Assembly (NCBI RefSeq): GCF_030295745.1
Contig: NZ_AP027291.1
Span: 186,001-250,000, forward strand
Length of the DNA: 64,000 nucleotides
Reading direction: 5' to 3'
Source of the DNA: Mycolicibacterium sp. TUM20985
Lineage (GTDB): Bacteria; Actinomycetota; Actinomycetes; Mycobacteriales; Mycobacteriaceae
This document shows, piece after piece, positions 27,990 through 37,709 of the stretch. The position numbers and the translations under genes were made by a program. Below the pieces are notes generated by a model that did no database searches, was not told the origin of the DNA, and was given only the letters and a program-made list of their open reading frames with translations. Each line of letters opens with the position of its first letter. The stretch's first letter is position 1.

Positions 27990-30900
27990 ATGTCAATCGA
28001 AACCCGCGACGCGCGCCTGCAGCGCCGCATCGCCGACCTCTACTCGAACGACGCGCAGTTCGCCGCCGCAAAGCCAGACGACGCCGTCAGCGCGGCCGCC
28101 GCCGACTCGGGCCTGCGGCTGGCCGACGTCGTCCGCACCGTGATCGAGGGCTATGCCGATCGTCCTGCCCTCGGCCAGCGCGCCGTCGAATTCGTCACCG
28201 AAGGTGGCCGCACCACGGCCGCCCTGGCATCGCGCTTCGACACCGTCAGCTACGGCCAGCTCTGGGAGCGGGTGCAGGCCTTCACCGCGGCGCTGCACCG
28301 CCGTCCCGTCGAGCCAGGTGACCGGATCGCCATCCTCGGCTTCACCAGCGTCGACTACACCGTCGTCGACACCGCCACCACCCAACTCGGCGCGGTGTCC
28401 GTCCCATTGCAGACCAGTGCCCCGCAAGCGCAGCTGCAACCGATCATCGCCGAGACCGAGCCCACCCTGATCGCGTCGAGCATCGACTTCGTCGACGACG
28501 CGGTCGACCTGATCCTCACCGGGCCCGCGCCGGCCGGCCTAATCGTGTTCGACTTCCAGCCCGAGGTCGACGATCACCGCGAGGCGCTCGACGCAGCCAA
28601 GACGCGGTTGCAGGGCACCGCCGTCGTCGTCGAGACGATGGCCGAGGTGCTCGCCCGCGGCCGTGTCCTCCCGGCCCCGCCGTCGGTGGTCGGCGACGGG
28701 AACGATCCCCTGGCGCTGCTCGTCTACACGTCTGGCAGCACCGGCGCTCCGAAGGGTGCGATGTACCCGGAGTCCAAGGTCGCGAACATGTGGCGCACTG
28801 CCGCCAACTCGCACTGGGACGAGAACCAGGGCGTGCTGCCCGCGATCGCCCTCGCGTTCCTGCCGATGAGTCACGTGATGGGCCGCGGTGTCCTGTACGG
28901 AACCCTGGCCAGTGGCGGCACCGTCTACTTCGCCGCCCGCAGCGACCTGTCCACGTTCCTCGACGACCTCGCGATGACCCGGCCGACGCAGCTCAACTTC
29001 GTCCCGCGCATCTGGGACATGGTCTATCAGGAATACGTCAGCGAGACCGATCGCGGCGCCTCCACCGACGAGCTTCGCCAAAGCCTGCTCGGCGGTCGCT
29101 TCGTCTCCGCCATCACCGGTTCGGCGCCCATCTCGCCCGAACTCAAGTCGTGGGTCGAGGAGTTCCTCGACATGCATCTGGTGGAGGGCTACGGCTCGAC
29201 CGAGGCCGGCGCGGTGTTCGTCGACGGTGTCATCCGGCGCCCACCGGTGATCGACTACAAGCTGGTCGACGTGCCCGAACTGGGATACTTCGGCATCGAC
29301 GTGCCACATCCGCGCGGCGAGCTCCTCTTGAAGTCCGACATGCTGTTCCCCGGGTACTACAAGCGGCCCGACGTCACCGCGGAGGTGTTCGACGCCGACG
29401 GCTACTACCGAACCGGTGACGTCGTCGCCGAACTCGGCCCCGACCAGCTGAAGTATCTGGACCGCCGCAACAACGTGCTCAAGCTGTCCCAGGGTGAGTT
29501 CGTCACGGTCTCCAAGCTCGAGGCGGCCTTCACCGACAGCCCGCTGGTGCGCCAGATCTACATCTACGGCAACAGCGCGCGGCCCTACCTGCTGGCCGTC
29601 GTGGTCCCCACCGACGACGCCCAATCCCGTTACGGCGCAGACGAACTCAAGGCCGCCGTCAGCGCTTCGTTGAAGGACGCGGCCCGCGCTGCCGATCTGC
29701 AGTCCTATGAGATCCCCCGCGACTTTCTCGTGGAGACCGACCCATTCACGCTGGAGAACGGTCTGCTGACCGGTGTTCGCAAGCTGGCGTGGCCACGGCT
29801 CAAGGAACGCTATGGCGCCCAACTCGAACAGCTCTACGTCGACCTGGCCTCCGGTCAAGAAGGCGAGCTGCGCGCGCTACGCCAGAGCGGCTCCGACCGG
29901 CCGGTGCTAGAGACCGTCAGCCGGGCGGCCACTGCGCTGCTCGGTGCGGCCGCCGCCGACGTGCAGCCCGACGCTCAGTTCACCGATCTCGGTGGAGACT
30001 CGTTGTCCGCGTTGACCTTTGCCAACTTGTTGCACGAGATCTTCGGCGTCGACGTACCGGTCGGCGTGATCGTCAGCCCGGCCAGTGACCTGGCGTCGAT
30101 CGCGGCCTACGTGGAGGCGGAACGAACCGGCGGCTCCAAGCGGCCGACGTATGACGCCGTGCACGGCCGCGACGCCACCGAGGTGCACGCCCGCGACCTG
30201 ACGCTGGACGAGTTCATCGACGCCGAAACCCTCTCCGCGGCTTCGTCGTTGCCCGGACCGACCGCCGAGGTGCGGACCGTGCTGCTGACCGGTGCCACCG
30301 GCTTCCTCGGTCGCTACCTGGCGTTGGAATGGCTCGAGCGGATGGACCTGGTCGACGGCAAGGTGATCTGCCTGGTGCGGGCCAAGTCCGACGAGGCCGC
30401 GCGGGCTCGGCTCGACGCGACCTTCGACAGTGGTGACCCGCAATTGCTTGCCCACTACCGCGAACTGGCCGCCGAGCACCTCGAGGTGTTCGCCGGTGAC
30501 AAGGGTGAAGCCAACCTTGGTCTGGACGACGCGGTCTGGCAGCGGCTGGCAGACACCGTCGACCTGATCGTCGACCCGGCCGCGCTGGTCAACCACGTGC
30601 TGCCGTACAGCCAGCTGTTCGGGCCGAACGTGCTGGGCACCGCGGAGCTACTGCGCATCGCCCTCACGACGAAGATCAAGCCGTTCGTCTACGTGTCGAC
30701 GGTGGCCGTCGGCGCGGGGATCGACCCGAGCGACAACACCGAGGACGCCGACGTCCGTGTGGTGAGCGCGACCCGCACGGTCGACGACAGCTACGCCAAC
30801 GGCTACGGCAACAGCAAGTGGGGCGGCGAGGTATTGCTGCGCGAGGCCAACGAGCAATACGGCCTACCCGCCTCGGTGTTCCGCTGCGACATGATTCTGG

Positions 30901-31463
30901 CCGATACGACGTACGCCGGTCAGCTGAACCTGCCCGACATGTTCACCCGCATGATGCTCAGTCTGGTCGCGACCGGCGTTGCGCCGCAGTCGTTCTACCA
31001 GCTGGACGCCAAGGGTGACCGGCAGCGGGCGCACTACGACGGTCTGCCGGTGGAGTTCATCGCCGAGGCCATCTCGACGCTGGGCGTGCACGTGCAGGAC
31101 GGTTTCGAGACGTATCACGTGATGAACCCGTACGACGACGGTATCGGCATGGACGAGTTCGTGGACTGGCTGATCGAGGCCGGCTACCCGATCCGCCGCG
31201 TCGAGGGCTACGCCGAGTGGCTGCAACGCTTCGAGACCACACTGCGGCAGCTCCCCGAGAAGCAGCGGGCCGCGTCGCTGCTACCGCTGCTGCACAACTA
31301 TCAGTCGCCGGAACACCCGGTCAACGGGTCGATCGCCCCGACGGACCGGTTCCGGGCGGCGGTGCAGGACGCAAAGATTGGCCCCGACAAGGACATTCCG
31401 CACCTTACCTCCGAGGTGATCGTCAAGTACGTCACCGACCTGGAGCTGCTCGGCCTGCTCTAA
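27990..31463 (+). CDS. car: carboxylic acid reductase (NADPH, ATP)
   Basis: An 1157-aa three-domain enzyme. The adenylation domain (~50-600) has [19 protein letters not shown]; the carrier domain has S671 in LGGDSLSAL for phosphopantetheine; the C-terminal thioester reductase domain has the NADPH motif TGATGFLGR near 767 and catalytic Y939/K943 in YGNSKWGGE. It converts carboxylic acids to aldehydes using ATP and NADPH and needs phosphopantetheinylation in trans. Length and start (MSIETR) match mycobacterial CARs. ATG 27990 has AGGGGA upstream. A large palindrome follows the stop. Confidence 0.96.
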   Translation: MSIETRDARLQRRIADLYSNDAQFAAAKPDDAVSAAAADSGLRLADVVRTVIEGYADRPALGQRAVEFVTEGGRTTAALASRFDTVSYGQLWERVQAFTAALHRRPVEPGDRIAILGFTSVDYTVVDTATTQLGAVSVPLQTSAPQAQLQPIIAETEPTLIASSIDFVDDAVDLILTGPAPAGLIVFDFQPEVDDHREALDAAKTRLQGTAVVVETMAEVLARGRVLPAPPSVVGDGNDPLALLVYTSGSTGAPKGAMYPESKVANMWRTAANSHWDENQGVLPAIALAFLPMSHVMGRGVLYGTLASGGTVYFAARSDLSTFLDDLAMTRPTQLNFVPRIWDMVYQEYVSETDRGASTDELRQSLLGGRFVSAITGSAPISPELKSWVEEFLDMHLVEGYGSTEAGAVFVDGVIRRPPVIDYKLVDVPELGYFGIDVPHPRGELLLKSDMLFPGYYKRPDVTAEVFDADGYYRTGDVVAELGPDQLKYLDRRNNVLKLSQGEFVTVSKLEAAFTDSPLVRQIYIYGNSARPYLLAVVVPTDDAQSRYGADELKAAVSASLKDAARAADLQSYEIPRDFLVETDPFTLENGLLTGVRKLAWPRLKERYGAQLEQLYVDLASGQEGELRALRQSGSDRPVLETVSRAATALLGAAAADVQPDAQFTDLGGDSLSALTFANLLHEIFGVDVPVGVIVSPASDLASIAAYVEAERTGGSKRPTYDAVHGRDATEVHARDLTLDEFIDAETLSAASSLPGPTAEVRTVLLTGATGFLGRYLALEWLERMDLVDGKVICLVRAKSDEAARARLDATFDSGDPQLLAHYRELAAEHLEVFAGDKGEANLGLDDAVWQRLADTVDLIVDPAALVNHVLPYSQLFGPNVLGTAELLRIALTTKIKPFVYVSTVAVGAGIDPSDNTEDADVRVVSATRTVDDSYANGYGNSKWGGEVLLREANEQYGLPASVFRCDMILADTTYAGQLNLPDMFTRMMLSLVATGVAPQSFYQLDAKGDRQRAHYDGLPVEFIAEAISTLGVHVQDGFETYHVMNPYDDGIGMDEFVDWLIEAGYPIRRVEGYAEWLQRFETTLRQLPEKQRAASLLPLLHNYQSPEHPVNGSIAPTDRFRAAVQDAKIGPDKDIPHLTSEVIVKYVTDLELLGLL

Positions 31464-31470
31464 CCCCCGC

Positions 31471-31519
31471 GATTTCGGCGCGGAAACGTTCGCTCAACGA
31501 ACGTTTCCGCGCCGAAATC
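31471..31519. terminator. perfect 22-bp inverted repeat, GATTTCGGCG family
   Basis: Arms at 31471-31492 and 31498-31519 are perfect 22-bp complements around the 5-nt loop CTCAA; the arm begins GATTTCGGCGCGG. It fills the gap between convergent car and the DapB-like gene, so both transcripts would fold a very strong hairpin. It is the best-preserved member of the palindrome family also found at 47869 and 51480. Confidence 0.8.
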
Positions 31520-31521
31520 AC

Positions 31522-32586
31522 TCAGTTGCCGAAGCCGATCAGGCTGTGCACCTGCGGGAGGGTGGCCGTCGTCGCGAAACCCGGTGCGGCCGCACACACC
31601 GCGGGCACGGCGTTGAGCACCTGCATGCCCGTCGCGACGTTCGCCGAGTTGACGTGCTCGAGCATCGACACGTCGCGTTCGAAGCTCGCCAGCGACAGGA
31701 AGTGCGCGCGCATCGACGGATCGCCCTCGATGGTCAACGTCCAGCCGTGCTGCGGTTTCGGCCAGTGCGACGGGTACTCGTTGCCGACGGTCCACAGCGT
31801 CTCGATCTCCACCAGGGGGCGGCCCTGCCGTCGCCCGACCCAGTTCCACCGTTGACCCGACGTGGTTCCGGCGCGCAGAACGTGGTCGAAGATCTCGTGA
31901 TCGTGCTCGGCGGCGACGGCCTCGACGTCCGCCGTCACCTCGTCGATGCCCGCGTGCAGCGCATCGGCCAGCAGCCACACCTGTTCGGTGAATATCGAGC
32001 TGTTGAAGGCGAGGAAGTCGTTGGCGGTGACGCTGATCTCGTCGACGGGTTGCCCGAAGCGCATGTTGTCGAAGGTGATCGCGGTGCTGTCGTACACCGA
32101 CCAGTCGGCCCGCTCCTGGAGCTTCAGCGTCTCGATGGTGCGACTCATCCCCGACAACGCCAGCGGAAGCGCGCCCGACAGGTTGCCGGGGTTGAGCCCG
32201 CACCCGTGCACGCTGGTCCCGCCCCGAAGGCACGCGGCCAGCACCCGGTCGCGATCGCGAAGCCGAATGCGGTTGGGGTGGAACAGGAATGCCGTCGTGA
32301 CGACGTTCTTGCCGCTGGCGAGGATCGCGCACACCTCGCTGATCGACGTGAGGCGCGGGGTGTACACGACGCAGTCCGCCTCGATGGCGAGGGCCTTATC
32401 GGTGTCCTTCGTCGCAATCACCCCCACGGGCTCGCGGCCGATTAGCGTGCCCGCGTCGACCCCGTCCTTGTCGTCGGAATACGCCTTGACGCCGACCAAT
32501 TCGAGCCCGGAGCGCGGATCGAGGACCGTTGCCAGAACTTCCTTGCCGACCGCGCCGGTGCCCCACTGGATGATGCGATGTGCCAT
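31522..32586 (-). CDS. dihydrodipicolinate reductase-like dehydrogenase
   Basis: 354 aa. An N-terminal Rossmann domain with IIQWGTGAVGKEVLA (5-19) and DCVVYTPRL, then a long C-terminal domain. It belongs to the DapB-fold family of mycobacterial NAD(P)-dependent proteins related to 2,4-diaminopentanoate dehydrogenase, not to the true lysine-pathway DapB (about 245 aa). The substrate, an amine or keto compound, is unknown. ATG 32586 is preceded by GACTGT and a 6-nt spacer. The gene lies 45 bp after the PPOX gene on the same strand. Confidence 0.82.
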   Translation of the reverse strand: MAHRIIQWGTGAVGKEVLATVLDPRSGLELVGVKAYSDDKDGVDAGTLIGREPVGVIATKDTDKALAIEADCVVYTPRLTSISEVCAILASGKNVVTTAFLFHPNRIRLRDRDRVLAACLRGGTSVHGCGLNPGNLSGALPLALSGMSRTIETLKLQERADWSVYDSTAITFDNMRFGQPVDEISVTANDFLAFNSSIFTEQVWLLADALHAGIDEVTADVEAVAAEHDHEIFDHVLRAGTTSGQRWNWVGRRQGRPLVEIETLWTVGNEYPSHWPKPQHGWTLTIEGDPSMRAHFLSLASFERDVSMLEHVNSANVATGMQVLNAVPAVCAAAPGFATTATLPQVHSLIGFGN

Positions 32587-32631
32587 GCCCTCACAGTCGC
32601 ACGTCGACCGACGGCGCGTCCGCCGATCGCG

Positions 32632-33048
32632 TCACGCGTGCCAGGACGACCAGCGGCTCACTGCCACGGTGACCACCGGGCCGTCGAGAGCGACCCGTTC
32701 GTACTGGGGATACTTGCGCCTCAGCTCCGCGTATCCGATCGCCATCTGCTCACCGCTGCCGTGCACGGTGGCCACCCCGTCGGCGCGGACCCACCACAGT
32801 TGCGCCCAGTCGGCGTCGTAGTGGTCGACCAACAGGCTCACCCTCGGGTTTGCGGCGATGTTCGCCAATCGTCGCAGGCGATGGGTCGACTTTCGCTTGG
32901 CGTCGACCGCGGTGTAGACGAATGCGTCCGCACCGACGACCCGCACCGCGAAGACCACCGGCACCACGTGCGGTACGCCGTCTGCACCGACTGTCGCGAG
33001 CGCCGCGACGGGTGCCTCCGCGAACTGGGCGGCCGCGTCCACGGTCAC
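32632..33048 (-). CDS. PPOX-class flavin/F420 oxidoreductase
   Basis: 138 aa from GTG 33048, whose first bases overlap the upstream stop (GTGA). A split-barrel fold: [23 protein letters not shown] (two segments, residues ~12-34), [18 protein letters not shown] (51-68), then [19 protein letters not shown]. Mycobacterial members use F420 or a flavin. The frame is open further upstream, but the family's conserved N-terminus begins at [12 protein letters not shown]. It is co-transcribed with the membrane protein before it. Confidence 0.83.
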   Translation of the reverse strand: MTVDAAAQFAEAPVAALATVGADGVPHVVPVVFAVRVVGADAFVYTAVDAKRKSTHRLRRLANIAANPRVSLLVDHYDADWAQLWWVRADGVATVHGSGEQMAIGYAELRRKYPQYERVALDGPVVTVAVSRWSSWHA

Positions 33049-33674
33049 CGGGATGGCTTCTGCGGGCTCACGCTCAGCGGCGAGCGGGTGACGTTGATCT
33101 CCGGTTTCTTGGTGGGCCGTGGCGGTCGGCGCTCGGCGACCGGCGCACGCTGGATCTCCGAGGCCGACGGCGGCGGTGGCGGTGGCGGTGGCGGCGGCGG
33201 CAGGGGCACGTTCCGCGTGGTCGACGGAGCCGTGGAAGGGGTCGGCGCCGTCGAGGTATCCCGGGTGGGGACGGGCTCGTCGTTGGAGGGGCCGCGGAAT
33301 GCGAGCAACACCCCAGAGACGACGAGGGTGATCGCCGCCAACGACACGACGACGAGCACTGCCAGCGACTTCCCCGTCCGATACCACGGTGTCGGCATGG
33401 GTTTGAAGTTCCAGGTGCTGGCATCGAAGGCGTTGAAGGCGTCGACGGTCCGCTCCTGCGACTGCATGGGCGGCGCCGATTCGACCCACTCCGGGCCGTC
33501 GCGCACCTCGGCGGCCGCCACCTCGTCGGGCTCGTCGAACAGGTAACCGAAGTCGCCGTCCGCGGCCGGGGCCTCGACGTCGCCGGGTTGGTCAACGGCC
33601 AACTGATCCGTGTCGACGGTGTCGTCGACAGGATCATCAACCCTGGCTTCCCCCGAGGCCTCGCTCTCAGCCAC
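33045..33674 (-). CDS. single-pass membrane protein with proline tract
   Basis: 209 aa with three parts: an acidic cytoplasmic N-terminus (~1-105) rich in Asp/Glu with [15 protein letters not shown] just before the membrane; one transmembrane helix (~108-128, [19 protein letters not shown]); and an extracytoplasmic Thr/Pro-rich tail with an uninterrupted run of 11 prolines. Similar mycobacterial proteins are conserved but unstudied. GTG 33674 follows TAGCAT by 6 nt (leaderless). No enzymatic motif. It is coupled to the PPOX gene. Confidence 0.75.
   Translation of the reverse strand: MAESEASGEARVDDPVDDTVDTDQLAVDQPGDVEAPAADGDFGYLFDEPDEVAAAEVRDGPEWVESAPPMQSQERTVDAFNAFDASTWNFKPMPTPWYRTGKSLAVLVVVSLAAITLVVSGVLLAFRGPSNDEPVPTRDTSTAPTPSTAPSTTRNVPLPPPPPPPPPPPSASEIQRAPVAERRPPRPTKKPEINVTRSPLSVSPQKPSR
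33169..33201 (-). repeat. CCG/CCA triplet microsatellite encoding polyproline
   Basis: Eleven consecutive Pro codons (CCG and CCA mixed), read on the minus strand. The near-perfect triplet repeat is prone to length change between strains without shifting frame. Confidence 0.8.
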
Positions 33675-33680
33675 CCCCTG

Positions 33681-33686
33681 ATGCTA
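33681..33686 (-). promoter_or_regulatory. -10 box of membrane protein/PPOX operon (leaderless)
   Basis: TAGCAT on the minus strand, spacer CAGGGG (6 nt), then GTG at 33674. Confidence 0.55.
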
Positions 33687-33885
33687 GGGGTCCACCTGCG
33701 CAAATGTGCGACCGAATGCCGAATTCGCCCGGCGCGTCGACGAACCTGCGACGTCGTACTCGAACCGCTGCCGCGGTACGGGCCCACCGGTAAGGTCCCA
33801 GGCGAGTCCATTGGTTCACGGTCGCGACCCAGCGGCGCCACCTCCGCGTCACCGTCACGCCACCCGCCCAGCAGAAGGTTCGCCC

Positions 33886-35016
33886 ATGAAGAAAACTCGG
33901 CTCACCAGCGCCCTGGTCCTCCTGCTGGCGAGCGGTCTCGTCGCCTGCGCCCCACCCGAATCCAAGGACGCGGGCGAGAAGACCGACTCGGGCGTGAACG
34001 CCAGCGAGGCGACGTCGGCGGCCGACTTCGGCGGGTCCGACCTGTCCGGCCTGATCGACGCGGCGAAGAAGGAAGGCGCACTCAACGTCATCGCGTTGCC
34101 GCCGGACTGGGCCAACTACGGCGCCATCATCAAGGCGTTCGGTGACAAGTACGGCATCAAGGTCAACTCCGCCCAGCCCGACGCCGCGAGCCAGGAGGAG
34201 ATCAACGCCGCCACACAGCAGAAGGGCAAGTCGACCGCGCCCGACGTCTTCGACCTCGGACAGGCCGTCGCCCTGGCCAATACGGCGATGTTCGCGCCGT
34301 ACAAGGTGGCGACGTTCGACGACATCTCCGCGGACATGAAGGATCCGGACGGCGCCTGGGTCAACGACTACGGCGGCTACATGTCGATCGGTTACGACTC
34401 GGCCAAGGTGCCGGAGATCAAGGGCGTCGACGACCTCCTCGGACCGGACTTCAAGGGCAAGGTCGCGCTCAACGGCGATCCGACGCAGGCAGGCGCCGCG
34501 TTCTCCGGCGTCATGATGGTGGCCCTGAGCCAGGGTGGTTCGCCCGACGACATCGCCCCCGGGGTGGAGTTCTTCGGAAAGCTCAAGCAGGCGGGCAACT
34601 TCCTGCCCGTCGACCCGACCCCGGCCACCGTCGAGTCGGGCCAGACGCCGGTCGTCATCGACTGGGACTACCTCAACGTCGCGGAGACCAAGAAGCTGCC
34701 GTCGTGGAAGGTGGTCATTCCGCCGAACGCCGCGCTCGCGGGCTATTACTACCAGGCCATCAACAAGGACGCGCCGCATCCGGCCGCCGCTCGCCTGTGG
34801 CAGGAGTTCCTCTACAGCGATGAGGGCCAGAACCTGTTCCTGCGGGGCAGCGCCCGCCCGGTACGGGCCGACAGCATGGTCACCGCGGGCACCATCGACC
34901 TGGCCGCCTACAAGCAGCTGCCGCCCGTCGACGGGGCCGCGACCTACGTCTCCGAGCAGCAGAGCGACGCGGCGAAGAAGTACCTCGAGGCCAACTGGGC
35001 GAAGGCGATCGGCTGA
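33886..35016 (+). CDS. ABC transporter substrate-binding lipoprotein
   Basis: 376 aa from ATG 33886 with AGAAGG 8 nt upstream. Lipobox LVACA places the anchored Cys at about residue 22. The mature domain follows the family-1 binding-protein pattern: GALNVIALPPDWANYGAII, then PDVFDLGQAVALAN, then FKGKVALNGDPTQAGAAFSG, near the ferric-iron / polyamine / phosphonate receptors. It delivers ligand to the two permeases and ATPase encoded next. The ligand is not readable; a small organic cation or phosphonate is as likely as iron. Confidence 0.88.
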   Translation: MKKTRLTSALVLLLASGLVACAPPESKDAGEKTDSGVNASEATSAADFGGSDLSGLIDAAKKEGALNVIALPPDWANYGAIIKAFGDKYGIKVNSAQPDAASQEEINAATQQKGKSTAPDVFDLGQAVALANTAMFAPYKVATFDDISADMKDPDGAWVNDYGGYMSIGYDSAKVPEIKGVDDLLGPDFKGKVALNGDPTQAGAAFSGVMMVALSQGGSPDDIAPGVEFFGKLKQAGNFLPVDPTPATVESGQTPVVIDWDYLNVAETKKLPSWKVVIPPNAALAGYYYQAINKDAPHPAAARLWQEFLYSDEGQNLFLRGSARPVRADSMVTAGTIDLAAYKQLPPVDGAATYVSEQQSDAAKKYLEANWAKAIG

Positions 35017-35864
35017 CCGTCCTGCGCCGTCTCCGCCAGGCCCTGCCGCTGCTGCCGTTCTTTGCAGTGGTCGGGATCTTCCTGATCGTCCCGACGGTGA
35101 CCGTCGTCGCGAGCGCGATGACCGAGGATGGCCGGTTCTCGCTGACGCGGCTGGCCGCGTTGTTCTCCGAGACCGCACTCACCGCGCTCGGCAGGAGCGT
35201 GTTCCTGTCGGCGAGCACGGCGCTGCTCGGTGCGGTGTTCGGCGCGCTGCTGGCCTGGTTGATCGTGTCGCGGCCCGCGACGTCGATGATCCGTCGCGGA
35301 GTCATCTCGTTGTGCAGCGTGCTGGCCCAATTCGGTGGCGTCGCATTGGCTTTCGCGTTCCTCGCCACGATCGGCCTGAACGGCGTGCTCACGCTCTGGG
35401 TGCAGGAGTACCTCGGCTGGAATCTCGCCGGTTCCGGCTGGCTGTACGGGGTGCCGGGACTGGTGTTGGTGTACACCTACTTTCAGATCCCGTTGATGGT
35501 CATCGTCTTCCTACCCGCGCTGGAGGGGCTGCGAGCGCAGTGGCGCGAGGCCGCCGTCAGCCTCGGGGCGTCCACGTGGCAGTACTGGCGCCAGGTCGCC
35601 GTCCCGTTGCTGACGCCGGCGTTCCTCGGTGCGGTACTCCTGTTGTTCGCCAACGCCTTCGCGGCCTATGCGACCGCGGCGGCACTGGTCAGCCAGGGCA
35701 GCCCCATCGTGCCGCTGCTGATCCGCTCAGCGCTCACCAGTGAGGTCGTCTTGGGCCAGTCCGGCTTCGCGTACGCGCTGGCGCTGGAGATGATCGTCGT
35801 GGTGGCGGTGGTGATGGGCGCCTACAGCCTGCTGATCCGTCGCACCTCGCGGTGGCTGCGATGA
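35013..35864 (+). CDS. ABC transporter permease (first)
   Basis: A six-helix inner-membrane permease with the EAA loop REAAVSLGASTWQYWRQVAVP near residues 180-200. The frame has no ATG or GTG before GTG 35067, which would cut into the first helix. CTG at 35013 overlaps the previous stop as CTGA, the same 4-bp geometry as the other coupled genes here, and restores a basic N-terminus LTVLRRLRQALPLLPFF and a 283-aa product of usual size. I therefore place the start there, with modest confidence. Permease function itself is secure. Confidence 0.8.
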   Translation: MTVLRRLRQALPLLPFFAVVGIFLIVPTVTVVASAMTEDGRFSLTRLAALFSETALTALGRSVFLSASTALLGAVFGALLAWLIVSRPATSMIRRGVISLCSVLAQFGGVALAFAFLATIGLNGVLTLWVQEYLGWNLAGSGWLYGVPGLVLVYTYFQIPLMVIVFLPALEGLRAQWREAAVSLGASTWQYWRQVAVPLLTPAFLGAVLLLFANAFAAYATAAALVSQGSPIVPLLIRSALTSEVVLGQSGFAYALALEMIVVVAVVMGAYSLLIRRTSRWLR

Positions 35865-36619
35865 CGCGGGCATTCAGGGGTGCGCTGTGGGTGGCGTTCG
35901 GCCTGTTCTTCCTCTTCCCGCTCTACGCCATGGCCGACTTCTCGACCCGCAACCTGCTCAAGGGCGGCCGGACGATGCAGGCCTGGTCCAACCTGGTGAC
36001 CGACGATGCGCTCTATCAGTCGATCGTCACCTCGCTCTTGCTAGCGGTGCTGACGGTGGTGGCCATGCTGCTCCTCCTGGTGCCGACGATGATCTGGGTG
36101 CGACTGCGGACGCCGTGGGCGAAGGGCGCCGTCGAGTTCCTGTGCCTGCTGCCGTTGACCATTCCCGCGCTGGTGGTCGTCGTCGGGCTGAAGAACGTCT
36201 ACCTCTGGGTGACGTACTTCCTCGGCGAGTCGGCGCTAACGCTGACGTTCGTCTACGTGGTGGTGGTCCTGCCGTTCGCGTACCGGTCGATCGATGCGGC
36301 CCTGTCGGCGATCGATCTCGAGACGCTGTCGGAGGCGGCCCGTTCGCTCGGCGCCGGCTGGACGACGACCATCGCCCGCGTCGTCGTGCCCAACATTTGG
36401 TCGGGTGTGCTGTCGGCGGCGTTCATCTCGGTGGCCGTCGTCCTCGGTGAGTACACGATTGCTTCATTGTCTGGCTATCAGACGTTGCCCATTCAGATCG
36501 TCGCGCTCGGCAAGACCGACGGGCCCACCTCCGTCGCGGCCTCTCTGGCGACGTTGCTGTTCGGATTCGTTCTGCTGCTTGCCCTTTCACTCGTTACCCG
36601 ACGGAGGCGTCACGCATGA
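35861..36619 (+). CDS. ABC transporter permease (second)
   Basis: 252 aa from ATG 35861, which overlaps the previous stop (ATGA); GTG 35852 is an alternative. About six helices, with the EAA loop LSEAARSLGAGWTTTIARVVVP near 157-178 that contacts the ATPase. It pairs with the preceding permease to form the transmembrane channel. Its own stop overlaps the ATPase start. Confidence 0.88.
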   Translation: MTRAFRGALWVAFGLFFLFPLYAMADFSTRNLLKGGRTMQAWSNLVTDDALYQSIVTSLLLAVLTVVAMLLLLVPTMIWVRLRTPWAKGAVEFLCLLPLTIPALVVVVGLKNVYLWVTYFLGESALTLTFVYVVVVLPFAYRSIDAALSAIDLETLSEAARSLGAGWTTTIARVVVPNIWSGVLSAAFISVAVVLGEYTIASLSGYQTLPIQIVALGKTDGPTSVAASLATLLFGFVLLLALSLVTRRRRHA

Positions 36620-37662
36620 GTACCACGGGCGTCAGCGTCGAACTGACCGATCTCACCAGGATCTACGGCACGGTCAAGGCGCTCGACGGTCTGACGCTGA
36701 AGATGGAGCCGGGTGAATTCGTCGCGCTGCTCGGCCCGTCGGGCTGTGGCAAGACCACCGTGTTGCGCATCCTCGCCGGCCTCGACCAGGCCACCTCGGG
36801 CACGGTGACCGTCGACGGCCGCGATCTCACCAACGTGCCTGCCAACAAACGCGACATGGGCGTGGTCTTCCAGGCCTACAGCCTCTTTCCGCATCTGACC
36901 GCTTCGGAGAACGTCGAGTTCGGGCTGAAGATGCGCGGCGGTGCGAAGGGGGACCGAGGCAAGCGCGCCGCCGAGATGCTCGACCTCGTCGGGCTTTCCG
37001 AACACGCCCACAAGTACGCCTCCGAGATGTCGGGTGGTCAGCAGCAGCGGGTCGCGTTGGCGCGCGCACTGGCGATCCGCCCGCGGGTGCTGCTGCTCGA
37101 CGAACCGTTGTCCGCGCTCGATGCGAAGGTGCGCGCCCAGCTCCGCGACGAGATCCGTCGCGTGCAACTCGAGGTCGGGACGACGACGCTGTTCGTCACC
37201 CACGACCAGGAGGAGGCCCTGGCCGTCGCGGACCGGGTCGGCGTGATGAGCCAGGGCCGCCTCGAGCAACTCGCGCCGCCCGCCGAGGTGTACGCCAACC
37301 CGGCGACTCCGTTCGTCGCGGAATTCGTCGGGCTGAATAATCAAGTGCCTGCCCAGGTTTCGTCGGGACGTGCCCACGTGTTCGGCGAGGAGCTCCCCAC
37401 CCTGGCGGGGTCGATCACCTCGGGCTCGGGCACCGCGATGGTGCGTCCGGAATCGGTGACGGTGACCGCCGACGAGGCGGGCGCTGCGACGGTCAGGTCG
37501 GTGGCCTTCCTCGGACCGATCTCGCGGGTCTACGTCGAGGTGGGCGACGGCGCCGTCGTCCACGCTCAGCTGAGCAGCTCCCAGGCCAGGCAGTTCGCCA
37601 CCGGGCAGCGGGTGACGGTGGGCGTCCAACCCACCGACGTGCTCGTCGTCCCCGCGCCCTAG
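36616..37662 (+). CDS. ABC transporter ATP-binding protein (PotA/FbpC type)
   Basis: A 348-aa ATPase. Walker A GPSGCGKTT (40-48), Q-loop VVFQAYSLFPH, signature SGGQQQRVALARAL, Walker B RVLLLDEPLSALD, H-loop VTHDQEEA, and a C-terminal TOBE-like regulatory domain (~240-348). It energises the importer encoded by the three coupled genes upstream. Length and TOBE domain place it with spermidine/iron/phosphonate-type ATPases. The IS30-type element begins just downstream. Confidence 0.92.
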   Translation: MSTTGVSVELTDLTRIYGTVKALDGLTLKMEPGEFVALLGPSGCGKTTVLRILAGLDQATSGTVTVDGRDLTNVPANKRDMGVVFQAYSLFPHLTASENVEFGLKMRGGAKGDRGKRAAEMLDLVGLSEHAHKYASEMSGGQQQRVALARALAIRPRVLLLDEPLSALDAKVRAQLRDEIRRVQLEVGTTTLFVTHDQEEALAVADRVGVMSQGRLEQLAPPAEVYANPATPFVAEFVGLNNQVPAQVSSGRAHVFGEELPTLAGSITSGSGTAMVRPESVTVTADEAGAATVRSVAFLGPISRVYVEVGDGAVVHAQLSSSQARQFATGQRVTVGVQPTDVLVVPAP

Positions 37663-37709
37663 ACGGCGCGACGAGTGTGGGCGCCATGCACGCGATTGCG
37701 TCGGCGAAT

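Noticed and set aside
37690..37698. Target-site duplication for the IS30 element
   Set aside because: The bases beside the two outer ends (TTG and TTC near the assumed boundaries) do not match well enough; the exact ends are uncertain.
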